NCBI GenBank assembly: GCA_020845955.1
Contig: JADLEU010000323.1
Span: forward strand, 1 to 41,882
Reading direction: 5' to 3'
DNA from: Anaerolineales bacterium
GTDB lineage: Bacteria; Chloroflexota; Anaerolineae; Anaerolineales; UBA6663
DNA: 41,882 bases
The notes under the pieces are model-generated. The model was not told the DNA's origin. It worked only from the letters and a program-made list of their open reading frames with translations, and ran no database searches. Below, in pieces: positions 33,101 to 39,789 of the stretch (the first letter of the stretch is position 1; each line of letters opens with the position of its first letter). The translations under genes were made by a program, and so were the position numbers.

Positions 33101-33925
33101 CTGACGCTCGACAATCAGCGCGTCGTCTCCGTCCATCTGGCACCGGTGATCGCGGCTGACGAGTACCTGGGCGCGGTGTCGGTTATCCGCGATATTTCCC
33201 GAGAAGTGGAGGTCGACCGGCTCAAGAGCGAATTCGTGACCAATGTCAGCCACGAACTGCGCACGCCCATGACCTCCATCAAGGGGTATGCTGACCTGCT
33301 GCTGCTCGGCACGGCGGGCGCGCTCCAGCCCGATCAGGCCCGCTTCTTGGAGGTCATCAAGAGCAACGCCGACCGCTTGAGCCTGCTGGTCAACGACCTG
33401 CTCGACATCTCGCGTATCGAGGCGGGTCGAGTCCAGCTGGCGCTGCGTCCTATCCCGATCGCCGACGTTATCGATGACGTTTTGATTACGCTGCGTGGCC
33501 GGATTGAGGACGATCAGAAGCCCATGACGCTTACGGCGCGAGCCGGCCCTGGGCTGCCGCCGGTGTGGGCCGATCGCGCCCGTATCACGCAGATCATCAT
33601 GAACTTGGGCGATAACGCCTTCAACTACAGCCACCCCGGCGGCGAAATCGTGCTCTGCGCTCGGCACGACCCGGAGGCGCGCGAAGTAATCGTAGAGGTG
33701 ACCGACAGCGGCATCGGCGTTGCGCCCGAAGATCAGCCCCGCCTGTTCGGCCGCTTCTATCGCGGCGAAGATGCGCTCGTGCTGGCCAACCCGGGCACTG
33801 GCCTGGGCTTGGCAATCGCGCGCCAGTTGGCCGAGATGCACGGCGGGCGGCTGTGGTTGGCGCGGTCTGAAGTCGGGCAGGGCAGCACCTTTGCCCTGGC
33901 GCTGCCAATGGCAGAGACAGCCTAA
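27101..33925 (+). CDS. Giant sensor histidine kinase with about ten GAF domains
   Basis: The product of about 2274 residues starts with one membrane segment (residues 4-28) and a basic stretch, then a PAS-like piece (VVVAALGGRVEYANERARQL, about 62-81). By repeated ends of the type A.Q.A.A..NA.L I count ten GAF-like units starting near residues 153, 330, 507, 682, 846, 1033, 1212, 1386, 1553 and 1739. A PAS domain follows near 1920 (ILEGIADGVLVAGADGAVIL), then HisKA with His2051 in VSHELRTPMTSI and an HATPase domain with NLGDNAFNYS, DSGIGVAPED and GTGLGLAIARQL. Start is uncertain: TTG at 27071 or ATG at 27101. It is flanked by three response regulators. The ligands of the GAF units are unknown. 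Confidence 0.93.
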   Translation: MGFGAALPLALAVLAVGAALLGLTAVSLRWLRRRRLTALAYRLPALAAVPAAAQGAGVVVAALGGRVEYANERARQLFGLNGEAPRLRQLLHAAQPPDRLLELFAAEGQAEVSLADRPVQVTSLRVALPGEPERFVIVLRDTTGEALARANQDSVQALCVVADINRSITSSLDPAETYDAVVASLPRAFRFSLAELNLWDPAAALLRPVRHSGDQDYPRQLELVGAHYAPDEGYSGWITTRREPLLVANINAYEAVRPKLFGVDFPFEAYLGVPLLIGDDFVGTLELASYHPDAFQVNDLAVLSLIGAQAAQAIRNAQRFAEQQRHAAELSGLAEITRALEASSDPRELYGRLAAEVARFLAVEQVAFMDFQPEASLLIGQPPFHGMPDIVAEVYRLALEPDSLALRLWELAEPWLSNDVPNDPDVDALGLREFAVATGARTTLLAPIGTPGRRMGLVQISNKLDGSPFLTDDVRLLQAFAAQVAAILDNARLVREAQVRAEEADILRGIAAATAATPDLDTALRLAMRQAASLLRFDYGMIALLDEARGELVPHPASVYGGQPDEALAVRLRNDDPLFAASITRTRRPFLSGRALRDRRIAGFYRQLVEHFQVNSAMDVPLVVSDRCIGEMIVVARREHAFTRSDLRLLSTIASQLASAIERARLSAATDQNLQRRVDQLTALTRVSRELNQTLELERILRLVHDEVVHATRADCGTLVLLDQEAAPGSVAMRLGEETLGNMLTTLEAEFVRGEAPRRHVISLPPDSELAAHAGVQSVLIVPILVQGQVVGLVHLHSRRAVGFDESAQEAAQALAAQTAIAVENTRRYAEQIRRADLLRRRADQLGQLFEVSQSVRSDRPLGDNLEAIAFGLQEAVGFNVVLISVLDPKSRRLLAAAASGLPLAAFEALTRVQVLWDEVARVLRDEFRLSQSFFLPGERAASLVRGLENLLAHQSVTEPEVLADWQPQDALLVPLRGSHDEPVGLLTVGGPRDGRRPDRNTVEIIEIFANQAAQAIENARLYAAAERRAGQLLALHRVVEAASAPANRGRLAQIVVTTLLAEMRGPDVAVLALRAASNAAPGAPPRLEIAGAAGTIRPHIALDPLLAGTTPLGDAVTGGGPMLLLQAAETDWGLNPFVVALEAASFVSVPIVSQGAAVGALFVGAHHAANQPSPFEPEDLDVYTILANQLGARLESARLEADIEQRAAQLAALAEVSQTITATLRTVDVLQAVLGPHALRRVLDYDSVTLWLRDGERLRIAAAHGFEDDAERLGLQVDIADSVLFAEMARTQAPIVVPDVWADPRFAAGQLQPTRSWLAAPLASKGRILGVLALDKAEAHYYSQQAASILLAFASQAAVALDNAHLFEESEQRTQLLDERSQRLARLNRVSAQLSGTLYADQIYAITLTEMVGALDVARALALTLDPGGQAQLTAYHPALPGEPAPAGWVLGHVAETLTAVAMEDVVHDALLATEPGAAAALQARGVWSLLVVPLVIAGQMAAAIQLEETRAARRFTPGEIELAQTLANQAAVAVQNARLYAETKARNEELVVLNRVTSTVNSLLDLEAMLRATAREMVPIFAARHCGIALLNAAGTHLTVIADASARPDDPSSAGLAIALAGDPSSVQVIETGQSLIVPRAFENPLTEPIHDLLRERATHCLMIVPLRTRGEVIGTIGLDTDQSDRVFTAPEVSLAETLAGQIAGAVENARFAQELEARVTARTAEVQRERERVEILLQVTTELSSSLDLDRVLTRALQLVTESIHADRGAIYLIDMESDQLTYRAALGRPQPLPPGGQPASFRRSEGLVGWAIQTRQGAVIADLAADRRSEPLPDLGHEQRSALVVPLLANEDSLGAMILFSPQPNTFDEDQLRLVSAAANQVAAAINNAELYRLIRDQAERLGAMLRGQQVEATKSRAILEGIADGVLVAGADGAVILINVACERILGLDRQRVVGHPITELVGIYGAGSQAWTEAIRRWGRNPNSYQPGDFVDQRLTLDNQRVVSVHLAPVIAADEYLGAVSVIRDISREVEVDRLKSEFVTNVSHELRTPMTSIKGYADLLLLGTAGALQPDQARFLEVIKSNADRLSLLVNDLLDISRIEAGRVQLALRPIPIADVIDDVLITLRGRIEDDQKPMTLTARAGPGLPPVWADRARITQIIMNLGDNAFNYSHPGGEIVLCARHDPEAREVIVEVTDSGIGVAPEDQPRLFGRFYRGEDALVLANPGTGLGLAIARQLAEMHGGRLWLARSEVGQGSTFALALPMAETA

Positions 33926-33983
33926 CAGCCGGTCCAGGCATGCCGGGCGCTGGGCGCGGGTGTGTCTCGGGAGAGGATAGAGG

Positions 33984-34370
33984 ATGGCGAAGATCTTGGT
34001 TGCTGAAGACGAACGGGATATCCGCGATTTGATTGCTTTCACTCTGCGCTTTGCGGGCTACGAGGTGTTGACGGCCAATAATGGCGAAGAGGCGGTCCAG
34101 CTCACCCAGCAGACCCTGCCCGATCTGGTACTGACCGATGTCCGGATGCCGAAGATGACGGGCTACGAAGCCTGCCGCATGATCAAAACCGACCCCGCTA
34201 CCCAGCACATTCCTGTGGTCTTCCTCTCCGCCAAAGGCCAGGAGGCCGAAGTCCAATCCGGCCTGGCCGCCGGCGGCGATGAGTATCTGCTCAAGCCCTT
34301 CGCCCCCGATCAGCTCACCCGCAAAGTAGCCGAGATCCTGAGCAAGCCGCGGCCCGAGACGGCCGCGTGA
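33984..34370 (+). CDS. Single-domain response regulator (CheY-like)
   Basis: This 128-residue protein is a lone receiver domain. It starts MAKILVAEDERDIRDLI, has the acidic pair, the phospho-acceptor Asp52 in LVLTDVRMPKMTGYE, the Ser in VVFLSAKGQE and the lysine in LLKPFAPDQL. AGAGGATAGAGG precedes the ATG at 33984. It lies 58 bases after the kinase gene and very likely receives phosphate from it or shuttles it to the other regulators. It has no output domain, so it must act through protein contact, for example with the DUF4388 protein or GTPase of the same cluster (a guess). Confidence 0.93.
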   Translation: MAKILVAEDERDIRDLIAFTLRFAGYEVLTANNGEEAVQLTQQTLPDLVLTDVRMPKMTGYEACRMIKTDPATQHIPVVFLSAKGQEAEVQSGLAAGGDEYLLKPFAPDQLTRKVAEILSKPRPETAA

Positions 34371-34416
34371 CCAATCCAGGCGCGCCGCCAGATGGGCGGC
34401 GCCGGTAAGGGAGAAT

Positions 34417-35205
34417 GTGAGCGCGCTGATCGTCGACGACGAGCTGATCCACTACGAGGTGCTGGGCCGCGGCCGGCCGCTGATCTTTCTGCATGGCTGG
34501 TTGGGGTCCTGGCGGTATTGGATTCCGACCATGCAGACGCTCAGCGCCGACTACCGGACCTATGCGCTAGACCTGTGGGGCTTCGGCGATTCCGCCAAGG
34601 TCAGCCAGCGTTACCATCTCGATGCCCAGGCCGAGATGTTGGCGCATTTCATGGAACAGCTGGGCATCCTGAAGGCGGCCTTTGTTGGCCATGGCCTCGG
34701 CGGCGCGGTGGTGCTGCGCCTCGCGCGCCGCTACCCCGATCTGGCTGACCGCGCGATGGCCGTGGGCCTGCCGCTGCGCGGCAGCGCGATTAGCCCGCGC
34801 TTGCTGACCGGCTCAGCCGTGGCCCTGGTCGAGGCGTTGCTGGGCAAAGGCCCGGCTGTCGATCCGATCAGCCGCGAAGCCGCCAAGGCCGACCCGCACG
34901 CGATTGACAGCACCGTTCGAGCCGCGATGGACACTGAGTTGCGCGCCGAGCTCGTCGAGCTTCGTCCCCCTTGCCTGCTCGTCTACGGCGACAAAGATCC
35001 CGTCATCGGGACGCCAGACGAGGCCGCCCTCGCCGAGCTGAACGGCAACGTCCACACTATCGGGCTGGAAGACTCGCGCCATTTCCCAATGCTGGACGAG
35101 GCGGCCAAGTTCAACCGCTTGCTGGCCGATTTCCTGGCTCTGCCCGCCGGTGAGAGTCTGAGCAATCTGAGCCTGAAAGACGAGTGGCACCGCCGGGTGC
35201 GCTGA
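34417..35205 (+). CDS. Alpha/beta hydrolase-fold protein lacking the nucleophile serine
   Basis: This 262-residue protein is a paralog of the hydrolase at 21429 (compare FLHGWLGSWRYWIPTMQTL with the equivalent segment there). The nucleophile elbow reads VGHGLGGAVVL: position 93 is Gly (GGC) where the paralog has Ser93. The acid Asp194 in YGDKDPVIG and His222 in DSRHFPMLDEAA remain. It is therefore probably not a normal serine hydrolase; it could be a binding protein, pseudo-enzyme or use different chemistry. The start is GTG at 34417 after AAGGGAG. It is the last gene of the plus-strand cluster. A single base change could explain the loss, so a sequencing error should be excluded. Confidence 0.88.
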   Translation: MSALIVDDELIHYEVLGRGRPLIFLHGWLGSWRYWIPTMQTLSADYRTYALDLWGFGDSAKVSQRYHLDAQAEMLAHFMEQLGILKAAFVGHGLGGAVVLRLARRYPDLADRAMAVGLPLRGSAISPRLLTGSAVALVEALLGKGPAVDPISREAAKADPHAIDSTVRAAMDTELRAELVELRPPCLLVYGDKDPVIGTPDEAALAELNGNVHTIGLEDSRHFPMLDEAAKFNRLLADFLALPAGESLSNLSLKDEWHRRVR

Positions 35206-35333
35206 CCGGCGCCGCTGCTAGTGCAAGATTAAGGACCTATTCGGGACTGGCGGAGGTGCCGCGCTCGTGCGACGCGCCCACCGGCAGGCCGAGGCCGGCC
35301 TACGGGATCCCGACAGGGTCGTCTGATACCTCA

Positions 35334-36020
35334 CTAGGCCGGCCTGCCCAGCACGGGCCAGCCGTTGGCCGCGGCGTGAGCGGCCAGTCGTTTGTCCGGA
35401 TACACGGCCGCCGGGAAGCCCACCAGCGAAAACAAGCCCATATCCGAGAAGGAATCGGCATAGGCATAGCTGGCCGCGTAGTCCACGACCAGGCCGAGGC
35501 GGGCGAAGTGCGCGCGCACATAGACCGCCTTGTGCTCGTCGATACACGGCGCTCCCGCCATACGCCCCGTGTAGCGCCCGTTCGCAGTTTCCGCCGGCGA
35601 ACCGATGGCGTGCGGCACGCCCCACATTTCGGCCACCGCCCGCACGATCGCAGCCGGCGCGCCTGAGACCAACGCCACAACGTGCCCCCGGGCCAGATGG
35701 TCGTCTAGCACCGGCCGAATGTCGGGGCGCGTGACCCGGCTCACGTATTCGCGGGCCACCCAACTGGCGAGGGACTGCATCTGGACAGCATCAAAGCCGC
35801 GAAAATACCAGGGCAGATGTGCGCTCCACCAGCGCCGGAAGATAGCCTCCGGCAGCATGCCCGCCGATCGCAACGGCACAAGCGGGTAGTGCAGCCCAAC
35901 GAAGAGGGCGTGGGTTAGCCGCCGCTCGCCCCGCTCGGCGAAGTAGTCCATCAGGCCCTTCCACACGTTATGTGTGGTCAGTGTGCCGTCGATATCGAAG
36001 AAAGCGGCTGGCAGCGGCAT
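35334..36020 (-). CDS. HAD-IB family phosphatase (SerB-like)
   Basis: This 228-residue protein is an HAD hydrolase of subfamily IB. Motif I is FFDIDGTLTTHNVW with Asp9 and Asp11, motif II is VVALVSGAPAAIV near residues 113-125, the lysine of motif III is in IDEHKAVYV and motif IV is YAYADSFSDMGLF. Members include phosphoserine phosphatase and phosphatases of lipid or acyl intermediates. The N-terminal cap (KGLMDYFAERGERRLTHALFVGLHYPLVPL) is hydrophobic and fits the IB branch often found near lipid acyltransferases. The ATG at 36020 lies 81 bases from the acyl-CoA synthetase stop, beyond a strong terminator. TTGGA/TCCAA arms (36025-36037) precede it. The substrate cannot be named. Confidence 0.85.
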   Translation of the reverse strand: MPLPAAFFDIDGTLTTHNVWKGLMDYFAERGERRLTHALFVGLHYPLVPLRSAGMLPEAIFRRWWSAHLPWYFRGFDAVQMQSLASWVAREYVSRVTRPDIRPVLDDHLARGHVVALVSGAPAAIVRAVAEMWGVPHAIGSPAETANGRYTGRMAGAPCIDEHKAVYVRAHFARLGLVVDYAASYAYADSFSDMGLFSLVGFPAAVYPDKRLAAHAAANGWPVLGRPA

Positions 36021-36034
36021 GTGTTTGGAAGATC

Positions 36035-36081
36035 CAACAAAAGGCCCGGGGCAGAGCCGGCGGTCGGCTGTGCCCCGGGCC
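36035..36081 (-). terminator. Strong intrinsic terminator of the acyl-CoA synthetase gene
   Basis: GGCCCGGGGCA (36043-36053) and TGCCCCGGGCC (36071-36081) form a perfect 11-base stem; AGCCG/CGGCT extend it inside across one mismatch. On the minus strand it is followed by TTTTGTTG, as expected for an intrinsic terminator. It separates the synthetase gene from the HAD gene. Confidence 0.85.
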
Positions 36082-36101
36082 GCTAGGCGCTGTCACCCCG
36101 T

Positions 36102-37811
36102 TCAGGCGGCCGCCGCCTTTTCCTTGTGCTCGCGCACCAGTTCCCGGCGCAGCACCTTGCCAACCGTCGTCTTGGGCAGTTCTGACCGGAACTCGATTTG
36201 GGTCGGGATCTTGAACTTGGCCAGCTTGTCGCTGCACCAGGCGCGGATCTCGTCTTCGGTGGCCGTTTCGCCGGGTCTCAGCACCACCCAGGCCTTGACT
36301 GTCTCACCGCGGTACGCATCAGGAATACCCGCCACGCCGACTTCCTGCACCTTCGGGTGCGTCGCGAGCACCTCTTCGATCTCGCGCGGCCATACCTGAA
36401 AGCCGCCCGCCTTGATCAGCTCCTTCTTGCGGTCGACGATGTAGAAGTAGCCATCCTCGTCCATGCGCGCGATGTCGCCAGTATACAGCCAGGGCCCGCC
36501 GCCGTCGGGGTCGGGCCGCAGCGCGTTGTTGGTCTCCGCCTCCATGTTCCAATAGCCCTTGAAGACTTGCGGTCCGCGGATGACCATTTCGCCGATCTCC
36601 CCCACCGACATTCGGGTGACGCCGTCCTCCAGCGAAACGATGCGGCAGTCGACATCGGGCAGCGGCATGCCGATGGAGCCTTCCTTGTTTTTGCCCAGGA
36701 ACGGATTGCAGTGGGTAGCCGTCGGCGCTTCCGAGAGGCCATAGCCCTCGAACAGCTTGCCGCCGGTGACGCGCTCGAACGTGTTTTTCGTCTCGAGTAG
36801 CAGCGGGGCCGAGCCCGAAATACAGGCCCGGATCGAGCGCAGGTCGTACTTGCCGGCCTTGACGTCAGGGTGGTTATTGATGGCGTTGTACAGCGTGGGT
36901 ACGCCGGGGAAGATCGTCGGGCGATACTTGTTGATGCTCTCGAGCACGTCCTTGAGGTCGCGCGGATTGGGAATCATGACCAGGGAGGCGCCGCAGGACA
37001 GGGCAAAGGCCATGCCGGCGACCATGCCATACACGTGGAACATGGGAATCGCCATCAGCGTTACTTCCTGGCCTTCGCGCATGTCTAGCAGCCAGGACCG
37101 GATCTGGAGCGTGTTCGCCACGAGACAAGAGTGCGTGGCAATCGCGCCCTTGGAGAGGCCGGTTGTGCCCCCCGAGTACTGTAGCAGCGCCACGTCGTCG
37201 CCGGTCAGGGCCAGCTTGGGCCGCTGGGCGGCCGTGTGCTGGGCCAGGAGGTCCTTCATCCACACGTCGCCCGCCGCCAGCGTTACGTGGTGGCCGTCCT
37301 TCTTCTCCTTGAGCAGACCGAACAGCAGCCCCAGGACCGGCGGAAGCTGCTCCTTGATATTGGTGACAATCAGCTTCTTCAGCTGGGTCTGGGCCTGCAC
37401 TTCCTTGACGCGCTGATAGAAGTTGCTCATTACCAGCATCAGCTCGACGCCCGAATCCTTCAGCTGATGCACGATCTCGCGCGGAGAGTAGAGCGGGTTT
37501 GTGGCTACCACCACGCCGCCCGCCTTGAGGATACCGAAATAGGCGATTACGAACTGGGGGGTGTTGGGCATAAAGATCCCTACTCGGGCGCCCGGCTTGA
37601 CGCCTTGAGCAGCCAGGGCCGCCGCCATTCGGTCGCACTGGTCGTTAACTTCCTTGTAAGTCAGGACGCGCCCCTTGAAGACAGTGCAGGGTCGGTCGGG
37701 AAATTTGGCCGCTGACTCCTCCAGCAAGGCGTATAGGGGCTTGTTTGGATAGGGCGCCAGTGAGGGCGGCACGCCCTTATCGTAGTGCTGGAGCCAGGGC
37801 TTCTCATCCAT
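36102..37811 (-). CDS. Long-chain fatty acid-CoA ligase
   Basis: This protein of about 569 residues activates a carboxylic acid, probably a long-chain fatty acid, to its CoA thioester through an acyl-AMP. The AMP-binding signature YSGGTTGLSKGAI lies near residues 210-222, the A5-type motif LFEGYGLSEAPTATHCNP near 353-370, LYTGDIARMDEDGYFYIVDRKKELIKAGG near 440-468 and the C-terminal lysine in PKTTVGKVLRREL. The start KPWLQHYDKGVPPSL is typical of FadD-type enzymes. I choose the ATG at 37811, with AAGGAGAG about nine bases upstream; ATG at 37829 is the alternative. It has its own promoter and terminator, so it is monocistronic. Confidence 0.92.
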   Translation of the reverse strand: MDEKPWLQHYDKGVPPSLAPYPNKPLYALLEESAAKFPDRPCTVFKGRVLTYKEVNDQCDRMAAALAAQGVKPGARVGIFMPNTPQFVIAYFGILKAGGVVVATNPLYSPREIVHQLKDSGVELMLVMSNFYQRVKEVQAQTQLKKLIVTNIKEQLPPVLGLLFGLLKEKKDGHHVTLAAGDVWMKDLLAQHTAAQRPKLALTGDDVALLQYSGGTTGLSKGAIATHSCLVANTLQIRSWLLDMREGQEVTLMAIPMFHVYGMVAGMAFALSCGASLVMIPNPRDLKDVLESINKYRPTIFPGVPTLYNAINNHPDVKAGKYDLRSIRACISGSAPLLLETKNTFERVTGGKLFEGYGLSEAPTATHCNPFLGKNKEGSIGMPLPDVDCRIVSLEDGVTRMSVGEIGEMVIRGPQVFKGYWNMEAETNNALRPDPDGGGPWLYTGDIARMDEDGYFYIVDRKKELIKAGGFQVWPREIEEVLATHPKVQEVGVAGIPDAYRGETVKAWVVLRPGETATEDEIRAWCSDKLAKFKIPTQIEFRSELPKTTVGKVLRRELVREHKEKAAAA

Positions 37812-37894
37812 GCTCGTCTCTCCTTGCAATGGTGCAATCGACGCGTCGGCCGCCTGCCTTGCGCTGGCCGAACCATGGTGTTCTAGCTTGTTTT

Positions 37895-37923
37895 AGTATA
37901 GATCGGGCAGTAATGACCGTCAA
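37895..37923 (-). promoter_or_regulatory. Near-consensus promoter of the acyl-CoA synthetase gene
   Basis: On the minus strand TTGACG (37918-37923) and TATACT (37895-37900) are separated by 17 bases. The transcript would start near 37888 and have a leader of about 77 bases. Confidence 0.75.
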
Positions 37924-37938
37924 CGGCGCAAGCCAGCC

Positions 37939-37981
37939 AATCGGGTTGGGAAGCCGTCACGCGGCCTTCCCAGTCCCGATT
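37939..37981. terminator. Long hairpin between the zinc-ribbon and acyl-CoA synthetase genes
   Basis: AATCGGG (37939-37945) pairs with CCCGATT (37975-37981), TGGGAAG (37947-37953) with CTTCCCA (37966-37972), and CCG (37954-37956) with CGG (37962-37964), with small bulges. No T-tract follows on either strand. It could end the transcript from the zinc-ribbon gene just before the synthetase promoter, or bind a regulator. Confidence 0.5.
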
Positions 37982-38029
37982 ATTAGACAATGGCAGTCTC
38001 TTTTGTGCGCTCCCATTCAGTCCGGGGAG

Positions 38030-38740
38030 CTAGTCAGACGGCGGCTCGCGCACTTGCAGATCAGCAAAGGCCACGACGGCCCGCTCAGACTTCCCCGGTG
38101 TGACCACGAGGCGCAGCCGGCCGCTCGGAAAGCGGTCGTCGCGCAGCGCCGCCGCCAGTACCCCGTTGAAGTACACCCGCAGCAGCTCGCCGCGCATGAT
38201 GACGCGCAGCCGGTTGGCCTCGCCCCAATCTCCGCGCAACGCTGGATGGCTCGTCCACGGCACCAGGTCGCCGCCCCAATCGGTCTTGGCGTGCCAGCCC
38301 AGGCTGAACGTGGCCTGCGCGGAGAGGCGCGCTACATAAGCACCAGTGTCCCACGAGCGCAACTCAAAACCGGCGCTGACATCGTTGCGGCTGCCGGAAA
38401 TAAAGCGGATGGTTGCGTTGGCGTCAAAATCGTCCAGCGGCCCAGGCGTCCGCACCACCGGATGACTCTGGTCGGAGGGCGGGAAGCTGGCCCACAGCTC
38501 GGCCGGGGAGCCGGACCGGAACTCCAGATTGTCGGGCATGCCAGCAATCCAGCCGGGCAGCTCCGGGTCACGAAAGTCGGCGCCCAACAGCAGGTTGCCC
38601 AGGCTGGGCTGGGGTGTCATGGATGTCGGGACGCGAAACGAGCTGCCGCAGTAGCTGCAGGCCGCCACATCGCCGCGCGGCGTGCGTAGGTCGACGGCGG
38701 CCCCGCAGTTCACGCAGTTCAATTCCTTGATCGCGGGCAT
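38030..38740 (-). CDS. Zinc-ribbon protein with a lectin-like (concanavalin A-like) domain
   Basis: I do not recognise a named family. The 236-residue protein begins with a zinc ribbon, LNCVNCGAAVDLRTPRG...CSYCGSSF, with two CxxC pairs near residues 9-12 and 28-31. After a linker (residues 36-50) comes a beta-rich region with DFDANATIRFISG, AGFELRSWDTGAYVARL, RLRVIMRGELLRVYFNGVL and RLRLVVTPG, reminiscent of LamG or DUF1080-like jelly-roll domains. There is no signal peptide, which is odd for a sugar-binding-like domain. The gene follows the CoA-transferase gene after 12 bases, probably in one operon. Function unknown; binding of a carbohydrate or protein is a guess. Confidence 0.8.
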   Translation of the reverse strand: MPAIKELNCVNCGAAVDLRTPRGDVAACSYCGSSFRVPTSMTPQPSLGNLLLGADFRDPELPGWIAGMPDNLEFRSGSPAELWASFPPSDQSHPVVRTPGPLDDFDANATIRFISGSRNDVSAGFELRSWDTGAYVARLSAQATFSLGWHAKTDWGGDLVPWTSHPALRGDWGEANRLRVIMRGELLRVYFNGVLAAALRDDRFPSGRLRLVVTPGKSERAVVAFADLQVREPPSD

Positions 38741-38752
38741 GGCGGACAGGCG

Positions 38753-39577
38753 CTACGCGGCGGCCAGGGCCGCTTCCTGCAACAGAATGGCGCGCAATGC
38801 CTCTCGTCGCGCGGCGCCGCCGAGCATCTCCAGCCGGCGCACGCCCAGAGGATCGATCGCTTCGCGCAGCAGGCGCACGTCCTCGGTCGTGGGTGGCGGG
38901 GTCTCGCCACAGTCGGGCGCTGCCTCCAGCGGGAAGCCAGTCTTCGCCTGCACCTGGCTCAACGTTACGCCTGGGTGCAGCGATGTCAGCCGCATCCGGC
39001 CGCCGGCAAAGTCGAATTGGCCCAGGTCGGTCACCAGGTAGCGCGGGCCCGAGCCGCGCGTGCGCGCCGCGGTGTGGCCAAGCCCGGCCACGTAGTCGAC
39101 CTTCTCAACGAACGTCACCCGCGAGTGGCGAGGAACATATAGGCACACCTGGTCCTCATAGGTGGTCACGTCGGGGATGCCGCCGGTCCCGGGCAGCCGC
39201 AGGCGCGGCCGGCGGTAATCCTTGCCCAGGGCGATGTTGTTGAAATTGCCGCCCGCATCCACCTGCGCCGGCCGGAAGAACTCGAGCGGGCGCAGCTGCG
39301 GCAGGATCTCCGCCGCCACCCGCGCAAACCCCACGGTCAGCATGGCTTTGTCCAGCCACAACGCCTCCACCCGCGCCAGGCCCAACGGGGCCCATTCGCG
39401 GCAGACCCCCTGCCCGATGGCAGACGCAAACAGCAGGTTGGGCGCGTGGGTACACTTCGCCAGGAGATAGCCAGCCGCCACAAGCGGCGTGGCAATGCCT
39501 TGGGCCACCACCTCGCCATCAGTAATCTGACGGGCGATGCATACCGAGATCAGCTCGTCAATCGTGAAGTCCACCAT
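38753..39577 (-). CDS. CoA-transferase subunit beta-like protein (glutaconate/IpdB type)
   Basis: The 274-residue protein resembles the beta subunit of the two-subunit CoA transferases (GctB, IpdB). It starts FTIDELISVCIARQITDGEVVAQGIATPLVAAGYLLAK, and has LTVGFARVAAEILPQL, FFRPAQVDAGGNFNNIALG near residues 100-118 and YVPRHSRVTFVEKVDYVAGLGH near 146-168, typical of this family. The C terminus has LHPGVTLSQVQAKTGFPLEA, also seen in the family. The alpha subunit gene, usually just upstream, is absent here, so this is an orphan in this window. The candidate promoter (TAAAAT) with an overlapping inverted repeat lies about 45 bases upstream. The substrate is unknown. Confidence 0.85.
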   Translation of the reverse strand: MVDFTIDELISVCIARQITDGEVVAQGIATPLVAAGYLLAKCTHAPNLLFASAIGQGVCREWAPLGLARVEALWLDKAMLTVGFARVAAEILPQLRPLEFFRPAQVDAGGNFNNIALGKDYRRPRLRLPGTGGIPDVTTYEDQVCLYVPRHSRVTFVEKVDYVAGLGHTAARTRGSGPRYLVTDLGQFDFAGGRMRLTSLHPGVTLSQVQAKTGFPLEAAPDCGETPPPTTEDVRLLREAIDPLGVRRLEMLGGAARREALRAILLQEAALAAA

Positions 39578-39621
39578 ACGGTTGTCTTTGTCCTTAGCCT
39601 GGTTGGCCTCAGCCCTACGTT

Positions 39622-39651
39622 ATTTTACTGGCAAGGTGCTGGTCTTGCCAG
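39622..39651 (-). promoter_or_regulatory. Promoter and operator-like repeat of the CoA-transferase gene
   Basis: CTGGCAAG (39628-39635) and CTTGCCAG (39644-39651) are a perfect 8-base inverted repeat with an 8-base gap. On the minus strand TAAAAT (39622-39627) follows it directly as a -10 element, with TGGCAA at a -35 position 17 bases up. The repeat fills the promoter spacer, a classic place for a repressor. Confidence 0.5.
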
Positions 39652-39789
39652 CCAGGCGCGCGCCGCACGCTCGGCGACGCAGGTTCTCATCCACGCCCCA
39701 GCGCCATCTCAGCCAAATCTAAGCTGGCGCCGCCATAATCGCGGCTGTTGTCAGGGGTCACTCATCACACATGCTCAGGAGTCATTAAT

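Noticed and set aside
27101-33925. A recent DNA repeat array inside the kinase gene
   Set aside because: The GAF-like units are similar only as protein folds; I see no near-identical nucleotide repeats, so recent tandem duplication is not supported.
32816-34042. Long open frame of about 400 residues on the minus strand, opposite the kinase gene
   Set aside because: It is antisense to the conserved HisKA and HATPase coding sequence, has no recognisable domain and is expected by chance in GC-rich DNA.
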